Shown one piece after another: positions 25,401-40,400 of a stretch of DNA of 64,000 nucleotides (position 1 is its first letter; every line of letters begins with the position of its first letter). The stretch comes from Siphonodentalium dalli (Eukaryota; Mollusca; Scaphopoda; Gadilida; Siphonodentaliidae). The notes under the pieces are model-generated. The model was not told the origin of the DNA. It worked only from the letters and a program-made list of their open reading frames with translations, and did not search any database. The translations under genes and the position numbers were made by a program. The DNA is taken from NCBI GenBank assembly GCA_032622095.1, contig CP136066.1, forward strand, positions 174,159,164-174,223,163. Direction: 5' to 3'.

Positions 25401-28400
25401 AGTTTTGAGTTATAACATGCCCCTAAGGTTTTAACCAGTTTGTTTTTAAATTCGCTATAGCATGCTTAAGCATACTCAAAAAAAATTCAACCCAAAAAAA
25501 ATAAATATATAAAAATAAAATAAAAAATACATTTAAAAAAAAAATTTAAATTTTTTTAGGGCCGATTTTACAGACCGTAAATTAGGCCGATGAGATCGGC
25601 CCCTGGCACTGAAAGGGTTAACCCTTCAAATTGTTAAAAATAAAACACAGTTATAATTCCTTGAATTTATCTTCTTATATTACGGTAGTTGGTAGACATT
25701 CCAATGGCTGATTTACTGAATGTTGTTAGATATTTGCATTTTATTGATGGACTGAGATTTCACCTAGCGACTATAGTGGTACCATTCCCCCAGCCCATAG
25801 CGGAAACCCTGTCATGAACCTCAAGAGGGGAAGGGCCATCTACATGCAACAGGTTTCGTCCATTCATTTGGAGGTCTGTATCTTCAGTGTTTCCGCTAGG
25901 GGGTAGGGGAATGGGGCCGGTTTGTAGATAGGGGAAAACACGAACACCTGCTTCGAAAATTTAGAAAAGTGCAACACTAGAAATGCATTGTCCAGCAGAA
26001 CGCGAATTACGATTATAATTCTGGTATGTATACATTCTCAAAATTAAAACAAGAAATGTAACAATTTATGTGATACAACAGTCAGTCAATTAAGTTGATT
26101 AACCACATTATTGTGGTTGAACTGAGTGAAATAAAAACAAACTTTTAACTGAGACTAAATTTAGATTTATTTTTTATTTCCGGTGGGTAGAATAATTAAA
26201 TGTACTATGATATTTCGTACCAGTTAAAAGTCAACTATACTCTTGAGGAGGTGCCTCGCCAAGTCATCAAGGGAAGTTCATGACCAACAGTAACATTCAC
26301 TCGTCTTTTAAAAATTCATTCGATCTACGAACACTGGTTTAAAAAGCTCGGAACTATTTTGTTGTTGCATTCAATCATTTGGGGTCACACAATTGAAATT
26401 ACCTCGAGAGAATTGCTGCTATCGGCGGGAAAGTGTTGGCTATGATGCTTCTTTGGGCGGGAGAGGGGGGTCACACAATTGATATTGACTCGAGATAATT
26501 GCTATATAAAGATTTGTACTTGGTAACCAACGAAGCTATGACACTTCATTGGTAGAGTTACGTCACAAATATCGCATTCGCATCGTACACAAAATATATC
26601 GTTTCCGGCTATATATTACGAATCGATATACTGAAGGTTTTACGGTTACACGAAATTCCAGGGTTTTCAAGGAGTTTGCATTAAAACAAAGGGTTCAAGG
26701 GCCCTGGGAGGGGAATGCGTCAGGGGAAAATCAGAGAAAAACTTTGCTAGGGGAAAACTTGGCTAGGGGAACGGGGCCGTCAAAGGGACCCCCTGCCGGT
26801 ATAGCGGAATCCCTGGTATCTTAGTCATCAAAGGTGTTTGAATAATTTATTCTACACTTATGAGGCAGCATGAACTTGAAGGGAACAATGTCCACATGTA
26901 ACGCAGAGCTTCGTGGTCCAGTGATTAGTGCTTCGGATTTGCCTTCGCTGTCAACATATCGAGATGAGTTCACAGCCCGCTGCTGGTCTAATGTGAGTTT
27001 CACACAGCCGTGGCTTGTCAGAATTTATAAGGTTCCCAGAGGGTGAAATTGGTGATGCTAGCCCGCCGTGCGGGATGGATGGCGTCACTAAATTCACCCT
27101 CTGGGGACCTCATTCTGCAAATGTCAGACACACTATTTGCAGGCTTATTAGTGATCCATCTGCCTCATACTGTTTGGTAACTAAATAGTGATTTGTCATT
27201 TCAGCGTTGCTGTTACTGCAAGCAGAAAGGAAGCACGATCGGCTGCATCATTTCATCATGTCGGAAGGCCTTTCATCTTGGATGTGGAATGAGAAGTGGC
27301 ACTCTACACCAGTTCTTTGATACCTACCAGTGAGTTCATTACATTAGAATATATCTTCATTGTCCTCCGACATTCCGTCGGAGGACTATAGTGCTAATGA
27401 TGCTCGTCTGTGTGTCCTCTTATCCCTGCGGATGTCCAGAACTTTGTCCCAGCCTATATTCTGGTCAAATTTGGCACATATATCAACCAGCATGGGAACC
27501 TGCAATTTTGAGTTCAGTCGGACTCATTATGCAGAGTTATTGGCCTTTTTCAACATAGAATAGTACATCATGGGATGCATGTTTTGTCCGAGCCTGTATT
27601 CCGTCATATTCCAGACAATATTTTATAAAACTTGGCACAGATGGGAACTTGCACACCTGTGATTTTGTGTTCAGTCTGAGTAATTTTGGTAGAGTTATTG
27701 ACATTTTTCGGCATAGAGATGTTTTATGTTTTTATTTTAGAGTTATTGACCCTTTCTCAACACATTGAAGATGTGCAACAAATTTAGTGAATATGCACTT
27801 TGTGTCATATTGGATGCAATCAATTCCTCCTACAGTTTGTAGTGTAGGGATATGAAACCTCAAAATAAGTAAGTCCCCCCCCTGTCATTTGACAGAGATA
27901 TTAATGTTTCATTACAGATATAATCCATCACAGTGTTACTTTCATTGCATAATTTTGGGGCGATAATTTCTGGTGTTTATAGAAAATTAATCACGTCCAC
28001 AAAAAATGCAATGCAAATAATTGTTTTACCAAATTAATTATATTTTCATTTTGAAATAGGGCAGCATGAACGCTGTGTATATATCGGATTATCAGTTGTA
28101 TCTTATGTTTTTATATCAATAGATCCTTTTGTGAGGACCACAGACCAAAACAGTCCAATTACACCAGTGATAGGCTGGCCTTCTATGGTACAGCCAAAGC
28201 TACCTGCTCAATATGTATGTGTTCTGTGGAAGCACGGGCATCGCCTGAGACTCTCCGATCTCCATGCTGCAAGAATTCATGGTTCCACAGACAATGTATG
28301 CAGGTAAATAATGTTCATCTGCTACCGAACTTAACACTTTCTTTACTAAATGGATTTTCCCATCATTTATCAAAGTATACATTGGAATGGTCTACTATTC

Positions 28401-31400
28401 ATCTGGAGGGTGTCCAGGAAATACGAGCAGACAAAAATTGATAATACGAGTGCAGAATGAGTCTTATTCATTGTTGAGAAATGGTTAACCCTTCCATGAC
28501 TGGAGCTTCCTGAAATTATGCGAAAACACTGTGCCAATGCATTCTCTTATATATGCATGTCTCCAATAGGGAACCTTGCATATATAAGAGAATACATTGC
28601 CCAATATACAAAATACAATATTTACCTTGACCTTGTAAGCCAGTGCATTCTCTTATATATGCGAGGTTCTCTATGGGAGACTCGCATTTATAAGGGAATG
28701 CAGTGAACAGGATCTTCAATGATGCACCAGCGCATGCAGCTCCCATCATGAAAGAGTTGAACATTTATCACCAATGAATAAGACACGCATATATAAGAGA
28801 ATGCATTGGCACAGGGTTTTCACCAAATTTCAGGAAGCTCCAGTCATGGAAGGGTTGACCCTTTACCCAACAAACCGGCCAAATAAAGCTTCAACAGCCT
28901 AAAATATCTTGGGTCTGTCTCAATAAAACCATACAAATATGGATATCATTGGAACCGGCTCATTGACCACATTGTGATAGTTACAGTTATGCCCTGTGCC
29001 AATGCATTCTCTTATATATGCGAGTCGACCATAGGTCGCCTCGCATATATAAGAAAATGCATTGGCCTAAAAAAAAAAAAATTAACATTTTTTCTTACAT
29101 TCTTTAACAATTTTATAATTTTTAATGTGTTAAGCCAATGCATTCTCTTATATATGCGAGGCGACCTATGGTCGACTCGCATATATAAGAGAATGCATTG
29201 GCACAGGGCCATTCTGTTGGGTAAAGGGTTAAAACTCCAAACTTCAAACATTTTTAGAGATGTTCAGCTTAGAAGTTCAACAAACAGCCTATAAATATGA
29301 AGCTCTTTAAAGGTACTCTGTCCAATTCGATGGTCCCCATATCATCAGATTCTAACAACAACATTTTTTTAAATGCCGCTTCAGTTTTCAGAATCGATTA
29401 GTTGCCCAAAAATAATGCTAATTACTGTCAACTACCGTACTGACCCGGTTCAAAGCCCATGCCCGTGTTTAAGCCCACCCATATATTTTGGCCAAATTCC
29501 ATGCACAGGGGTATATTCGTGTTTAAGCCCACCCCAAATTTTTTTCAATTTCAGCGGTGGCAAGTAAGTATTTGCTAATGATACTTCCCAAATAAATAAT
29601 TCCAATATAACGGGAAGTATATTCACAAACGATCGGTGACAGCGATAATGTCACGAAAAATGGAAAGTTATACTTCGTAGGCAAGTGATAATAATAAATA
29701 AAATGAAATAAAGTGAATCTTAAAATCTCATTTGTTTATTCGATTATACTTTCTGGGGGAAACCAATCATCAACAGACGTCAAATACAAAAGAATGCAAT
29801 CGCTAACGGCGTATATCTGAGAACGCGGTAAACATCAGTCAATTCAAAGAGTCACATGCGTGCATCGCGCACATGTCAACAACAGTACTGTAAAAACATA
29901 TTCTTTGTATGTCGGTATGTTCCTACATGTGGCCAAACACAAAAAGAACTCATTCCCTGGTTATGTAAACACACGGTGGGTATAATAATGGGGACTTGTC
30001 ATCCACAACACCCCAACAGCAAAAGATGTCTTCAAAAAAATAGATACCGATGTCGTATTGGTACCCGGTGGTTAGTATATAATAATCATTAATTAAAATT
30101 TTTAAACTGCTATTTTTCACGTTTTACGGTATAGACTATAGTATAAACATTAATCTGGGAGCGATAACTCAAAACATTCAAACACGTGGTTTTTTTGTAT
30201 ACGTATTTACATCGTCATTTCGTTAATTAACTGAACTCACTGGCTTTGTTAAATTGGTCACTATTGTTTTGTAACTCTGTGTAGACAACGGGCCATGAAT
30301 AGAGCACTGGGTTCATTGTTAACCTAATCGGATTAAGTCACTCTCTTATATGTTGCACAATATTTCCCTGTACAATTTTCAGACATTTTTTAGTTATTAT
30401 CTTTGGCTTCGATGACGACGGCAAAGTTGTGTTTTAATTATATTGTTTGAACATTGATATAAACTATAGATAGTGGATTTACCCAGCTGTCTGAAATGGC
30501 AGAAATCCGATGACCCATGATGCTTACAAACTGTCATTTATGGGAATTTTGGCCAATAAAACAAGACAAGAAGTAATATTTTAATATACACATCAAAATG
30601 AAAAAAATACTTTCTCAAAGTAACTTATACTTAACTTTATTTAATCTGGAAGTCGTGTATATTTCCCCGAAACTCTGTGTTTGATCGACTTTATTTTATG
30701 GATCTATTTCTTCACTTTTACTGTCCCGATTTCTTGGGATTTTTGGTTTGCAAAGGGTCATATCCGAGTTTAAGCCCACTTGGATTTTTGAGCTCAAATA
30801 AAACAAAGGCCCCCTGGGCCTAAACGCGGGTCAGTACGGTATAACCTCAGTCAACATTAGTATAAAATTTCCCAAAACTTGTTATTTATCCCTGATTTAT
30901 CAACAAAATTTTGCCGGTTTGTCAAATATCTGACACAAAAAAGCCTTTTGAATTTAGGATTATCCATCTTCATCTGCAATTTGGTCCGAGACCGTCTTCT
31001 CGTCAACTTGTTTACTGGGCCACCTAAAATTATCGGTGAGAAAAATAATAGACTTCAAAAATCAATATCTGATCACTCTGACCCCTTTGATGGATGGGTT
31101 CCTCGACTCGAATCAAATATTTTTTACCCCCGAAGCCTAGGGAATAGTAATTTGCGAGCGTTAATTTGGATCATGAATCTTTAATAGTACTCTTCTTTCT
31201 TCTTGTTGCCTCATTCTGACAGTTTCAGTCAGGTATAGTTATGAATACATATTATACATTATTTATCTTGGTATGTAAATACAATTTTCTTTCTTTTTAA
31301 TTTTTAGAGATATGCAAAATCAGCTGGCCTGTATTACTTCAAGTGTCCTCTGTGTAATAACAAAGAATACTTCCAAGCAGAGATGCTACATTTTGGAATA

Positions 31401-34400
31401 TTTATTCCAGATCAGTGAGTTATCTTCTTATTCTTTTATTATCAAGTCTGCAAATAGTGTGTCTGTAATTTGCAGAATGAGGTTCCGAGAGGGTGAATTT
31501 AGTGAAGCTCTCCCACACAGCGGGCTACCATCACCAAATTCATCCTCTGGGAACCTCATTCTGGTTAGTACTAACTGCTATGGGAGACCTAGAATCAAAT
31601 TAAAGTTCCCCAGTTGAAGTTGGTAATATTAACCCATTATTCACCTTGATTATGCATTTTATCTTCTGCAAATTAGGGGATATAGAAACTTCCCACAAGG
31701 GAAAATGTAAATAAAAACAATGCATTTCAGACTACAGATAATTCCCAGAAGATGAGGCCTAAGTAGAATGAGGTCCCCATAGGGTAAATTTGGTGATGCT
31801 AGCCTTCTTGGTGGGATAGTATCACTACATTCACCCTCGGGTGACCTCATTCTGCAAATGACAGACACACTATTTGCAGGCTTGTTTATTTTACTACCCA
31901 ACAGAACGCTCCTGTGCCAATGCATTCTCTTATATATGCGAGTCGACCATAGGTCGCCTCGCATATATAAGAGAATGCATTGGCTTAACACATTAAAAAT
32001 TATAAAATTGTTAAAGAATGTAAGAAAAAATGGTAAAAAAATATTTTTTTAGGCCAATCCATTCTCTTATATATGCGAGGCGACCTATGGTCGACTCGCA
32101 TAATTAAGAGAATGCATTGGCACAGGGCTAACTGTAACTATCACAATGTGATCAAGGAGCCGGTTCCAATGATATCCATATTTGTATGGTTCTATTGAGA
32201 CAGACCGAAGATATTTTAGGCTGTTGAAGCTTGTTTTGGCCGGTTTGTTGGGTAAAGGGTTAAAATCCATCAAATTTTGCGAGAATCAAAACATAGCGTT
32301 TTTACAGGGAATCAAGATTTTTTTATGAGAATCATGATTCTGATTCTCGTGGGAATTTAAGGACTGCAGTACTCCACAAATGAAGTGAATAGCGGGTATA
32401 CTGGATTACATGCATCCGATCCTCTGTCCGTGTCTGTCCGAGCAGATATCTCAGCCATTTGTATCGGATCTCAATAAAGCTTGGTATGAACCCTTCCATG
32501 ACTGGAGCTTCCTGAAATTTTGCAAAAACCCTGTGCCAATGCATTCTCTTATATATGTGTTATTTTATTGCTTGTTTCGGTCATTGCATTGTTGATTACC
32601 GACAAGAAATCTTCTGCATTACGTACCTACGAATTCACATTCCAGTATTACTGTACGTACTGCGATCTATAAAAATATGTTGAATTATAAACAGATTACC
32701 CAAATATCGGCCGATTTCGATTCCCGATCCAGTTAGTCTGTTTATCACAACCTTTAAATAACTATTAAGCTATTGAAATTTCGTAACATCTAATCCTAAA
32801 TTGAATCTTTGCAGAACTGTTTCTGATTTTGTTCTCCTTTTTTTGTTCAGGGATGCATCATGGGAACAAGAAAAAAATGCTTTTGAGTCATTGTACAAAA
32901 GATACAGTCATTGTGATGCTCCTATCTGTAAATCTGCCAAAGGGCGTAAATATGATGCATCTGAAGGGTAAGAATAATTATCATTTATGTTTTAATTGTT
33001 GTTGAGATAGGGCCAAAGAAAATAAACATCTGGTTTGGGTTACATGTCAGAAAAAAATAGGGTCGGTAGGTAGGCTTGACATTTTATTTTTTAATTAATT
33101 TTTTCTTCATTTTGACATAGTCTTATGGATTTTCATATCTTGTGCAAGATTTTGATAACAGTAATTTTGATTATCTTTGTATAAACAGTAATAATAAAAA
33201 TGCTTAAAAAAATGACAGATAAGGCCAAAAAAAAAAGGGTTTTGATTCTCGGGCATAGTCGTGTCTGGAAAAAAGTCCTGCGTTGAAGCATTTTATTACG
33301 ATTTTCAAATTGACCGAACCTGTAAAATGATAACACGAAAATAGGAAACTAGAAAACAGAAATTAGTTATGTTTCAAACATCGAATATGATAGACATACA
33401 ATGGTGTATGTGTTGGTATTCAACAACAGACACTAGGCAACGATATGTGTTTCCGTGCTGTAAACAATTATGTGATTTCCAATTTCGGGAACGCAAACCA
33501 GATTGGTTTAATTTAATAGTATTTGAAGTTTTTATGGCTAGCATGTATAGTTACTATAGTATAGATGGATAAATATTAAAGTATATAGATAGATATAAAA
33601 TTTATAATCCCGATTTAAACTTTGTTTGTTTTAGTTCCGTTTCCGTCTTTGTTGTATTCCGTGTTTTATATACGCAGTAACAGAGAACGCGAATCGAACG
33701 GAAATCAAACCATTCTTACCAACAATCCTGTCCAATTTATGCGTATTCTCTCTAACAGTGTTTAAATTCACCGATGTTACTGAATATATTTGCCGACAAA
33801 ATTATCCGAGAGCATCATTTTATAGTGTGCAAATATATTTTTAATCGTTGTATTTTGGCTTGTTGGAAATAAAGCGTGATCCATAACCGAAAAATCATAT
33901 TTTTATTCCCAATGATTCAGTGATTTTAGAAATTAGAGACACTCGGTAGTCGGTGTCAAGGCCGTTAATTGTGCATAGATCATAGATGTACTAAACTGTG
34001 AATATTAATGAAAGGGTGTGCCTTTGAATGCAGAAAATCAAGAAACAGGTAACTGAGGTGTGGCAGATGCAAACTAAAATTAAATGCAACAAACAGTCTA
34101 TGACATTTAAATAAAAAATATGAAGTGTTTTCCATGTTACTGACATTGAAAACAATCTATTTTTCACTAAATCTCCCTATTTCCAATTATGAAAGTAAAC
34201 AGGTCTGATATAAATAGATATATACTATAAAAAGGTACATACATATATCAAATATACCAACAATATATATATGATGTACGAGTAGTATAATGTGATAATT
34301 GGTCATTCTTTATAGTGGAATACATTAGTTTATATCAAAACAATGTTCTCCTTAGATTTTCTTAACCTGGGAAGGTATAATAACCCATGCTAACTATGGG

Positions 34401-37400
34401 CATTATCCCCATAACAAAAATTTAAATAAAACCCTCGCTCCCTCATCGATTCTCAAAAAAAATTGCCCGAGAATCAAAACCCTTTTTTTTTTGGCCTATC
34501 AACTCATTTTGAGACATTTTTTAAAATTTATAAAACATTTCAGAAAACCATGAAAAAACTTTAGGGTAGGGGGTTTAAAATAGGGTAGGTTGGGGAATCC
34601 AAACCACAAATATTATTTTCTTTGGCCTAGACTAAAATGTTTGATAATTGACTGGCAAGCCATGAAATAGTGTGTCTTTCATTTGCAGAATGAGATCCTC
34701 AGAAGTGATGCTGTTCTGCATGGCAGGCTAGCATCACAAAATTCACCCTCTGGGAACCTCATTCTGCTGAGGCCTCAACTGCTGTGGGAGACCTGGGATC
34801 AGATTTAATTTCCCCAGTTGAAGTTGCTGATGTTCACCTATTAATCACCTCGAGTATACATTTTATCTTCTGCCAATTAGAGGATATCGAAAATGAACAG
34901 AAGGGAAAAAGTAACTAAAACAATATGACTACTGATAATTCTATAGATACTTCCCAGAAGATGAGGCTTAAGTAGAATGAGGTCCCCAGGGGGTGAATTT
35001 GGTATGCTGTGTTGGGTAGCGTCACTAAATTCACCCTCTTGGGACCTCATTCTGCAAATGACAGACACTATTTCAAGGCTTGTTTTTTTTTCTTATGCAT
35101 CAAATGTCAAAATTCATCAGTCAAATTTTATCAAAATAATCATTACAAACCATTATTACATCCAATGTATTATTACTCCACCATGAAGTTTGGGGATGGA
35201 TACAAAATTGGTTTGTAACAACCCTCGACCCTACAGTATTTTAAAGGCCTTATTGTGATTTCAATTTCCCATTCTGGTCCTGAAACCACTTGCATCGCAT
35301 GCAACCTTTTTACACATGTTCATTCTGTTGGAGAAAGTTTCAATCGGTATGAATTAAATTCAATACATTTTTATACAAATGCGCACAGAATTGAGATCGA
35401 AGTTCGAACAGATCCGTTTTCTAGTTCAGATTTACGATTCACTACTGTAATTGGTAACTATGTTAAAACATGTTAAACATGTGATGCATTTTGACTACAA
35501 TCTCAGTGAAAATTGTGTTGGTCATACTTGATTGGGCGATGAAATAAGTCACATTGGATTTATCAGCTAACTTTTTCTGGACATCTGCTGAGGAATAATA
35601 ACCATGGCGACTGAAATTAGAATTATTGATGAACAGATTAAATGGAACAGCAGGGTTATCTGTTTAAAATCGGCATTGGCGCATGCTCAGATAAAATGTC
35701 CTTGATCGCTTGACATAATTAGGACCTAATTTAGTCTACATTATAATTTTGTATGTTGCGCCTGCTGGCCTCGTTGTAAATCTTAAATTTACCAATGGGT
35801 AAATGTCTTCATTGTTTGATCATAAATGTTCACTGTATTATCAGCTAAAAATAATAACGTAATATTAATTTATCATTCACTTTACATTCGGTAATGTTGA
35901 CTATACTCTGCAGTTAAATAAGTTCAATTAATGTACTACATGGCTAACTAATGTTATTTTTAGCGTTGCATCACATTTTGGACTATAAATAGAACAATCG
36001 GCATTGGTCGATTAATAAATTTTAACAACTGAGTATTGGCTGATGGTGGTTTCCCCATATCGTTTCATCATTAGTTGGAATGCATCGTTGTCGTGTGCCC
36101 CAGAAATAAAAAATAAACACAAGTCTTTGCATGGTTTTAAAACAATTTTGGCCTGAGAAAGGGAAATTTAGTTTAAAAAGAAAAAATAAATCAACTCAAT
36201 GCTGTGACCTAAAATATTCTTGTTTGCAGACCTACCTTCATCATAAAAATAGGTAAAATTTGCCTGAAAATACATTTATTTCAAGGATTGACATAAAGAG
36301 GATCTGAACAGGAGCCACCACTCTAAAAGATGGTCTATGTCTGTCTATGACAAGTTTAAAGGGGTACTGTACCCAAAGATAGGCGATTTTTTTATTTACT
36401 CCCATTGAAATAACTTTCAAGTTAGATTGTGTTCGTGTTATATGAGTTTCGTATAAACCTAATTTAGCGAAGAAAATATTGATCTTGGAAACAAAAATAT
36501 TACGATTTCAAACTACGCGCCATGTTTTTGACCTTCACCGGAGAAGACGCAGGTCGCAGGAAGAACCGGAAGTTCATTGCTCACAGCTTCAATTGATGCA
36601 TTCAATCTCTTCCATCGAACAATCTCACTCCCTATAAAATACTTGACGCTTTATGACTCTTGTTTCTTTCTCCTTTTTTCCGAATCGGTTATAACTGGCC
36701 TTCTTTTGCAGGTAACATGTTTTGTTTGTAACTCAATAATGTTCGCGAACGGCCGTCGATAAAAGACACACAACATATGCGATTTCAAGAACGGTAACTC
36801 GTAATGGCATAATTCTCCATTTTATGACTCCAGCCATAAATGAATTTATATTAAATAATTCAATTTTACTTTTACGATAGCCTGTTAACCGGAACGTTTT
36901 CAGTAGACATCGTCGACTCAAATTAGTTATTTTATAATATAATATTCATATTAGATCGCTATTGTCACCGGGAATTTATTGAAATTGGGGTACAGTACCC
37001 CTTTAATATACTGGGTATAAAATATTAAATATGAATCGAAGACCCCTGTCTGGTAATGCTTTTATCAATTAATATTGATGATATTTAGAATTTTCTGGTA
37101 TAATATTCATTTGGGACAGCTCTCGCTCTTTCAGAATGTAGCACGTTGGATACCTTTATCTGAAAATTCTAAAGATAGTAACAAGCAATGTCCCACTTGA
37201 TTATCACATTATGTAAGTAAATATCTATTATTTTATACCCTATATAACTATATAGAACGTATTTAGGAAGGGATGGACCATCTTTAACAAATTATTTTTG
37301 TTTGCAGATCATGGGAGATAATTTTGTGTGAATGGTGCGGCTCAAAAGGATGTCACCTGGACTGTGATTTTCTCATTAATTACAAGGATTTCTGGGTTTG

Positions 37401-40400
37401 TCCAACATGTAGGGCCATTGATGAAAAAAGTAAGTTCTATAAAACCTACACTTCTCACACATGTAGCATGACTGTTATTAAAATAAATTCTCCTTAGTCG
37501 AGCTTGGTTACAACTCCGGAAAACCATAACAAAGTTTAGTCCTTCGATTTTAAAGCGCACAATTGCTCTTGCACGCGATATTCCTGGAATTGAAAAGTTG
37601 CGCACAAAGAAGTTGCGCGCCCATGATCTTTGATTAGTTGACTAATAAAGTGCAGTACGTAAGGGCTGGGTTAACAATGATCGTCCAATAAATCATAGCA
37701 TCAAAAGTTGTACAATGAAATTTTTTTAAACCTGTCATGGTCATTGCATGCTATTCAATGCGTGTGTGTCACAGAGACAACGATGTAAAAACAACCATTC
37801 AACATCATCATCAATCATTACAAGTAAGCAGGCCTCAGCTTGCAGGTTGAGAATAGGGAGAAGTGACTTCTCCCTCTGTCACTTCTCCCTCTGGCAGAAA
37901 TAGGGAGAAGTGAGAGAAAAATAGGGAGAAGTGAGAGACTGGAGAATAATTTCATCTGATAATTTATTTAATATGTATAGGTTAAACAAACGAAAAAAAC
38001 ATTATCATGGAAAAAAATTCTAATTTTTCATTTAAATGTAATATAGATTGTTTGTTGCATTTGGTTTGCATATGCCACAATTAACGGCCTTGAGTCTTGA
38101 CATCGACTACCGAGTGTCTCTAAAATCACTGAATCATTGGGAATAAAATTACGATTTTCCGGTTATGGATCACATTTTATTTTGAACAAGGCAATACAAC
38201 GATTAAAACTTTATTTGCACACTATAAAATGGTGCTCTCGGATAATTTTGTCGCCAAATATATTCAGTAACATCAGGTAACATCGGATTGTTTGAGGTCC
38301 GTTCGATTCGCGTTCTGTTATTGTGTAAAAACACGGAATACCACAAAGACGGAAACGGAACTAAAACAAACAAAACATTTAAATCGGCAATATAATAATA
38401 ATTTGAGTCGGCGGTTTTAAAGCAGTCGGTCGGGACGAGCAGAAACCAACACTTTATTAAGTATGGCCAAAACGGAAGGCTTCTTTGTTTGATATATTAT
38501 AATCCTTGTCTGGACATTGAAGACCGCATTTACTTACTCAACGCTGTTAAACAAAAGGAGTCGACCTTGTGTCAACATTTTGTCACTGTTTGACTCGCAG
38601 GCGATATATTCATAATTGATTTGTAACACTATAGCAAGCATGGCTTATCGCTTGCTACAGCTGTAGGATAATTTTGGGTTTTATCTTTTGAATCGGGAGA
38701 TTTCGTTTCCCGATTGGGAGCCCTGGAGAAATGACACAAAATCAGGAGATTCCCGCCGAAATCGGGAAAGTAAACAGGTCTGGCCAAGATGATAATGACA
38801 TCTTATCTTGGGATTACCTTTGTTTTATTCACCAATACAATTCTAGTTAAAGAATATGTTGGGCCATTTTACCTAAACATCGAGTTCAGATACAATCGAA
38901 AATCGGAGGGCGACTTCACTTCTCCCTGGCGCGACACTAAGGCGACTTCGAGGGATCGAGGGCGACTATTTCGCCCTACTCGCCTGGTAAGCTGCGGCCT
39001 GCAAGTAAGGGGTTCTGACTCAGAGTCACAATGGAAGTTTGTATGAAATGGGGAGAGGAAATGGTATGGGTTACCAATAATGGCAATTCGCCTTAACCCT
39101 TTACCCAACAGAAGGGTATATATGCGACCATAGGTCGCCTCGTATATATAAGAGAATGCATTGGCTTAACACATTAAAAATTATAAAATTGTTAAAGAAT
39201 GTAAGAAAAAATGGTAAAAAGTGTTTTTTTTAGGCCAATGCATTCTCTTATATATGCGAGGCGACCTATGGTCGACTCGCATATATAAGAGAATGCATTG
39301 GCACAGGGCATAACTGTAACTATCACAATGTGGTCAAGGAGCTGGTTCCAATGATATCCATATTTGTATGGTTCTATTGAGACAGACCGAAGATATTTTA
39401 GGCTGTTGAAGCTTTATTTGGCCGGTTTGTTGGGTAAAGGGTTAATGACTTACAGTAAGGAACTTTTTGGTGAAGTTACTAACAATGAACACTTTTATTA
39501 GTTTTATTTTATTAAAATAGCACAAAGCAATGTTATTTTAATGTATTATTTACCTGTTTACATGTACATACATCGGACCATCAGTTATATTTCCCATTAG
39601 ATGCGCCTAAGAAAAATTGCGCTTGGATCCAATCAGGAGCACAATAAACTGTACCTGCATTTTTTTAAATCGAAGGACTGAAAGTTGTGATTAACACTTA
39701 TTCTAATATCATTGCTTGTATTGTAATGTGAAATTACCAGAAAAAATAATCCCCACAGAAATGAGTGATTATTCCTCGACAATTTAAATCAAGTATAGTC
39801 TATTAGTTTCCCCCATAAGCACTGGATGGTAATTCCTGCATTCTAAGTGAAAAAGAGACAAATCTCTTTAACATAAAACAATTTAATGATCCGAAAACAT
39901 ATTTGAACTTTTCTAGTGAGAAACCACATCCCAAATTTGAAAGCAATCTTATAACTATACCTATTCCAAATTTCATAAATTTCTGTCAAATTCGAATCAA
40001 GTTATCATCCACACAACAAAAGTTTCTGATTTACGGAAACCACTCATTGCTATAGTTTATTCGGGGGATGAAATCCACCGTTTATATGGAGGATGTGTGG
40101 CCATATGGAATTTTATTTTATCACATAATTTGGCCATAAAAGCAGTTTCATAATTATCGGTAATAGACACGTTTAATATCAGCGCGTGCGATGACGTCAC
40201 GGCGTTCTTCAAATCACTTGCGATCGCTGTAGTTTATGATTGTTGTTTTCGCTGAATATTTCGCGTTGCTTCAGGTTTATTTGATCATGTGATAAAAGGT
40301 ATCTCACACTCGTCCTATTTTATACGTAATTTATCAACCTCGTCCTCTAAATTCTATTTGAGCCTCGGTAAACCTCGGCTCAAATCGAATTTAGTGGACT

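Larger units (their letters stand above)
37533..39682. mobile_element. Dispersed element carrying two later insertions
   Basis: Ends 'agtccttcgatttt' (37539) and 'aaatcgaaggact' (39669) are inverted. Removing the hAT (37829-39001) and the family 1 MITE (39097-39441) leaves about 0.6 kb that aligns with 18090-18690. It lies in intron 8 of the PHF7-like gene. Confidence 0.6.

Noticed and set aside
26892-27010. A functional tRNA gene
   Set aside because: A and B boxes are present but the stems do not form a convincing cloverleaf; better read as a SINE head or relic.
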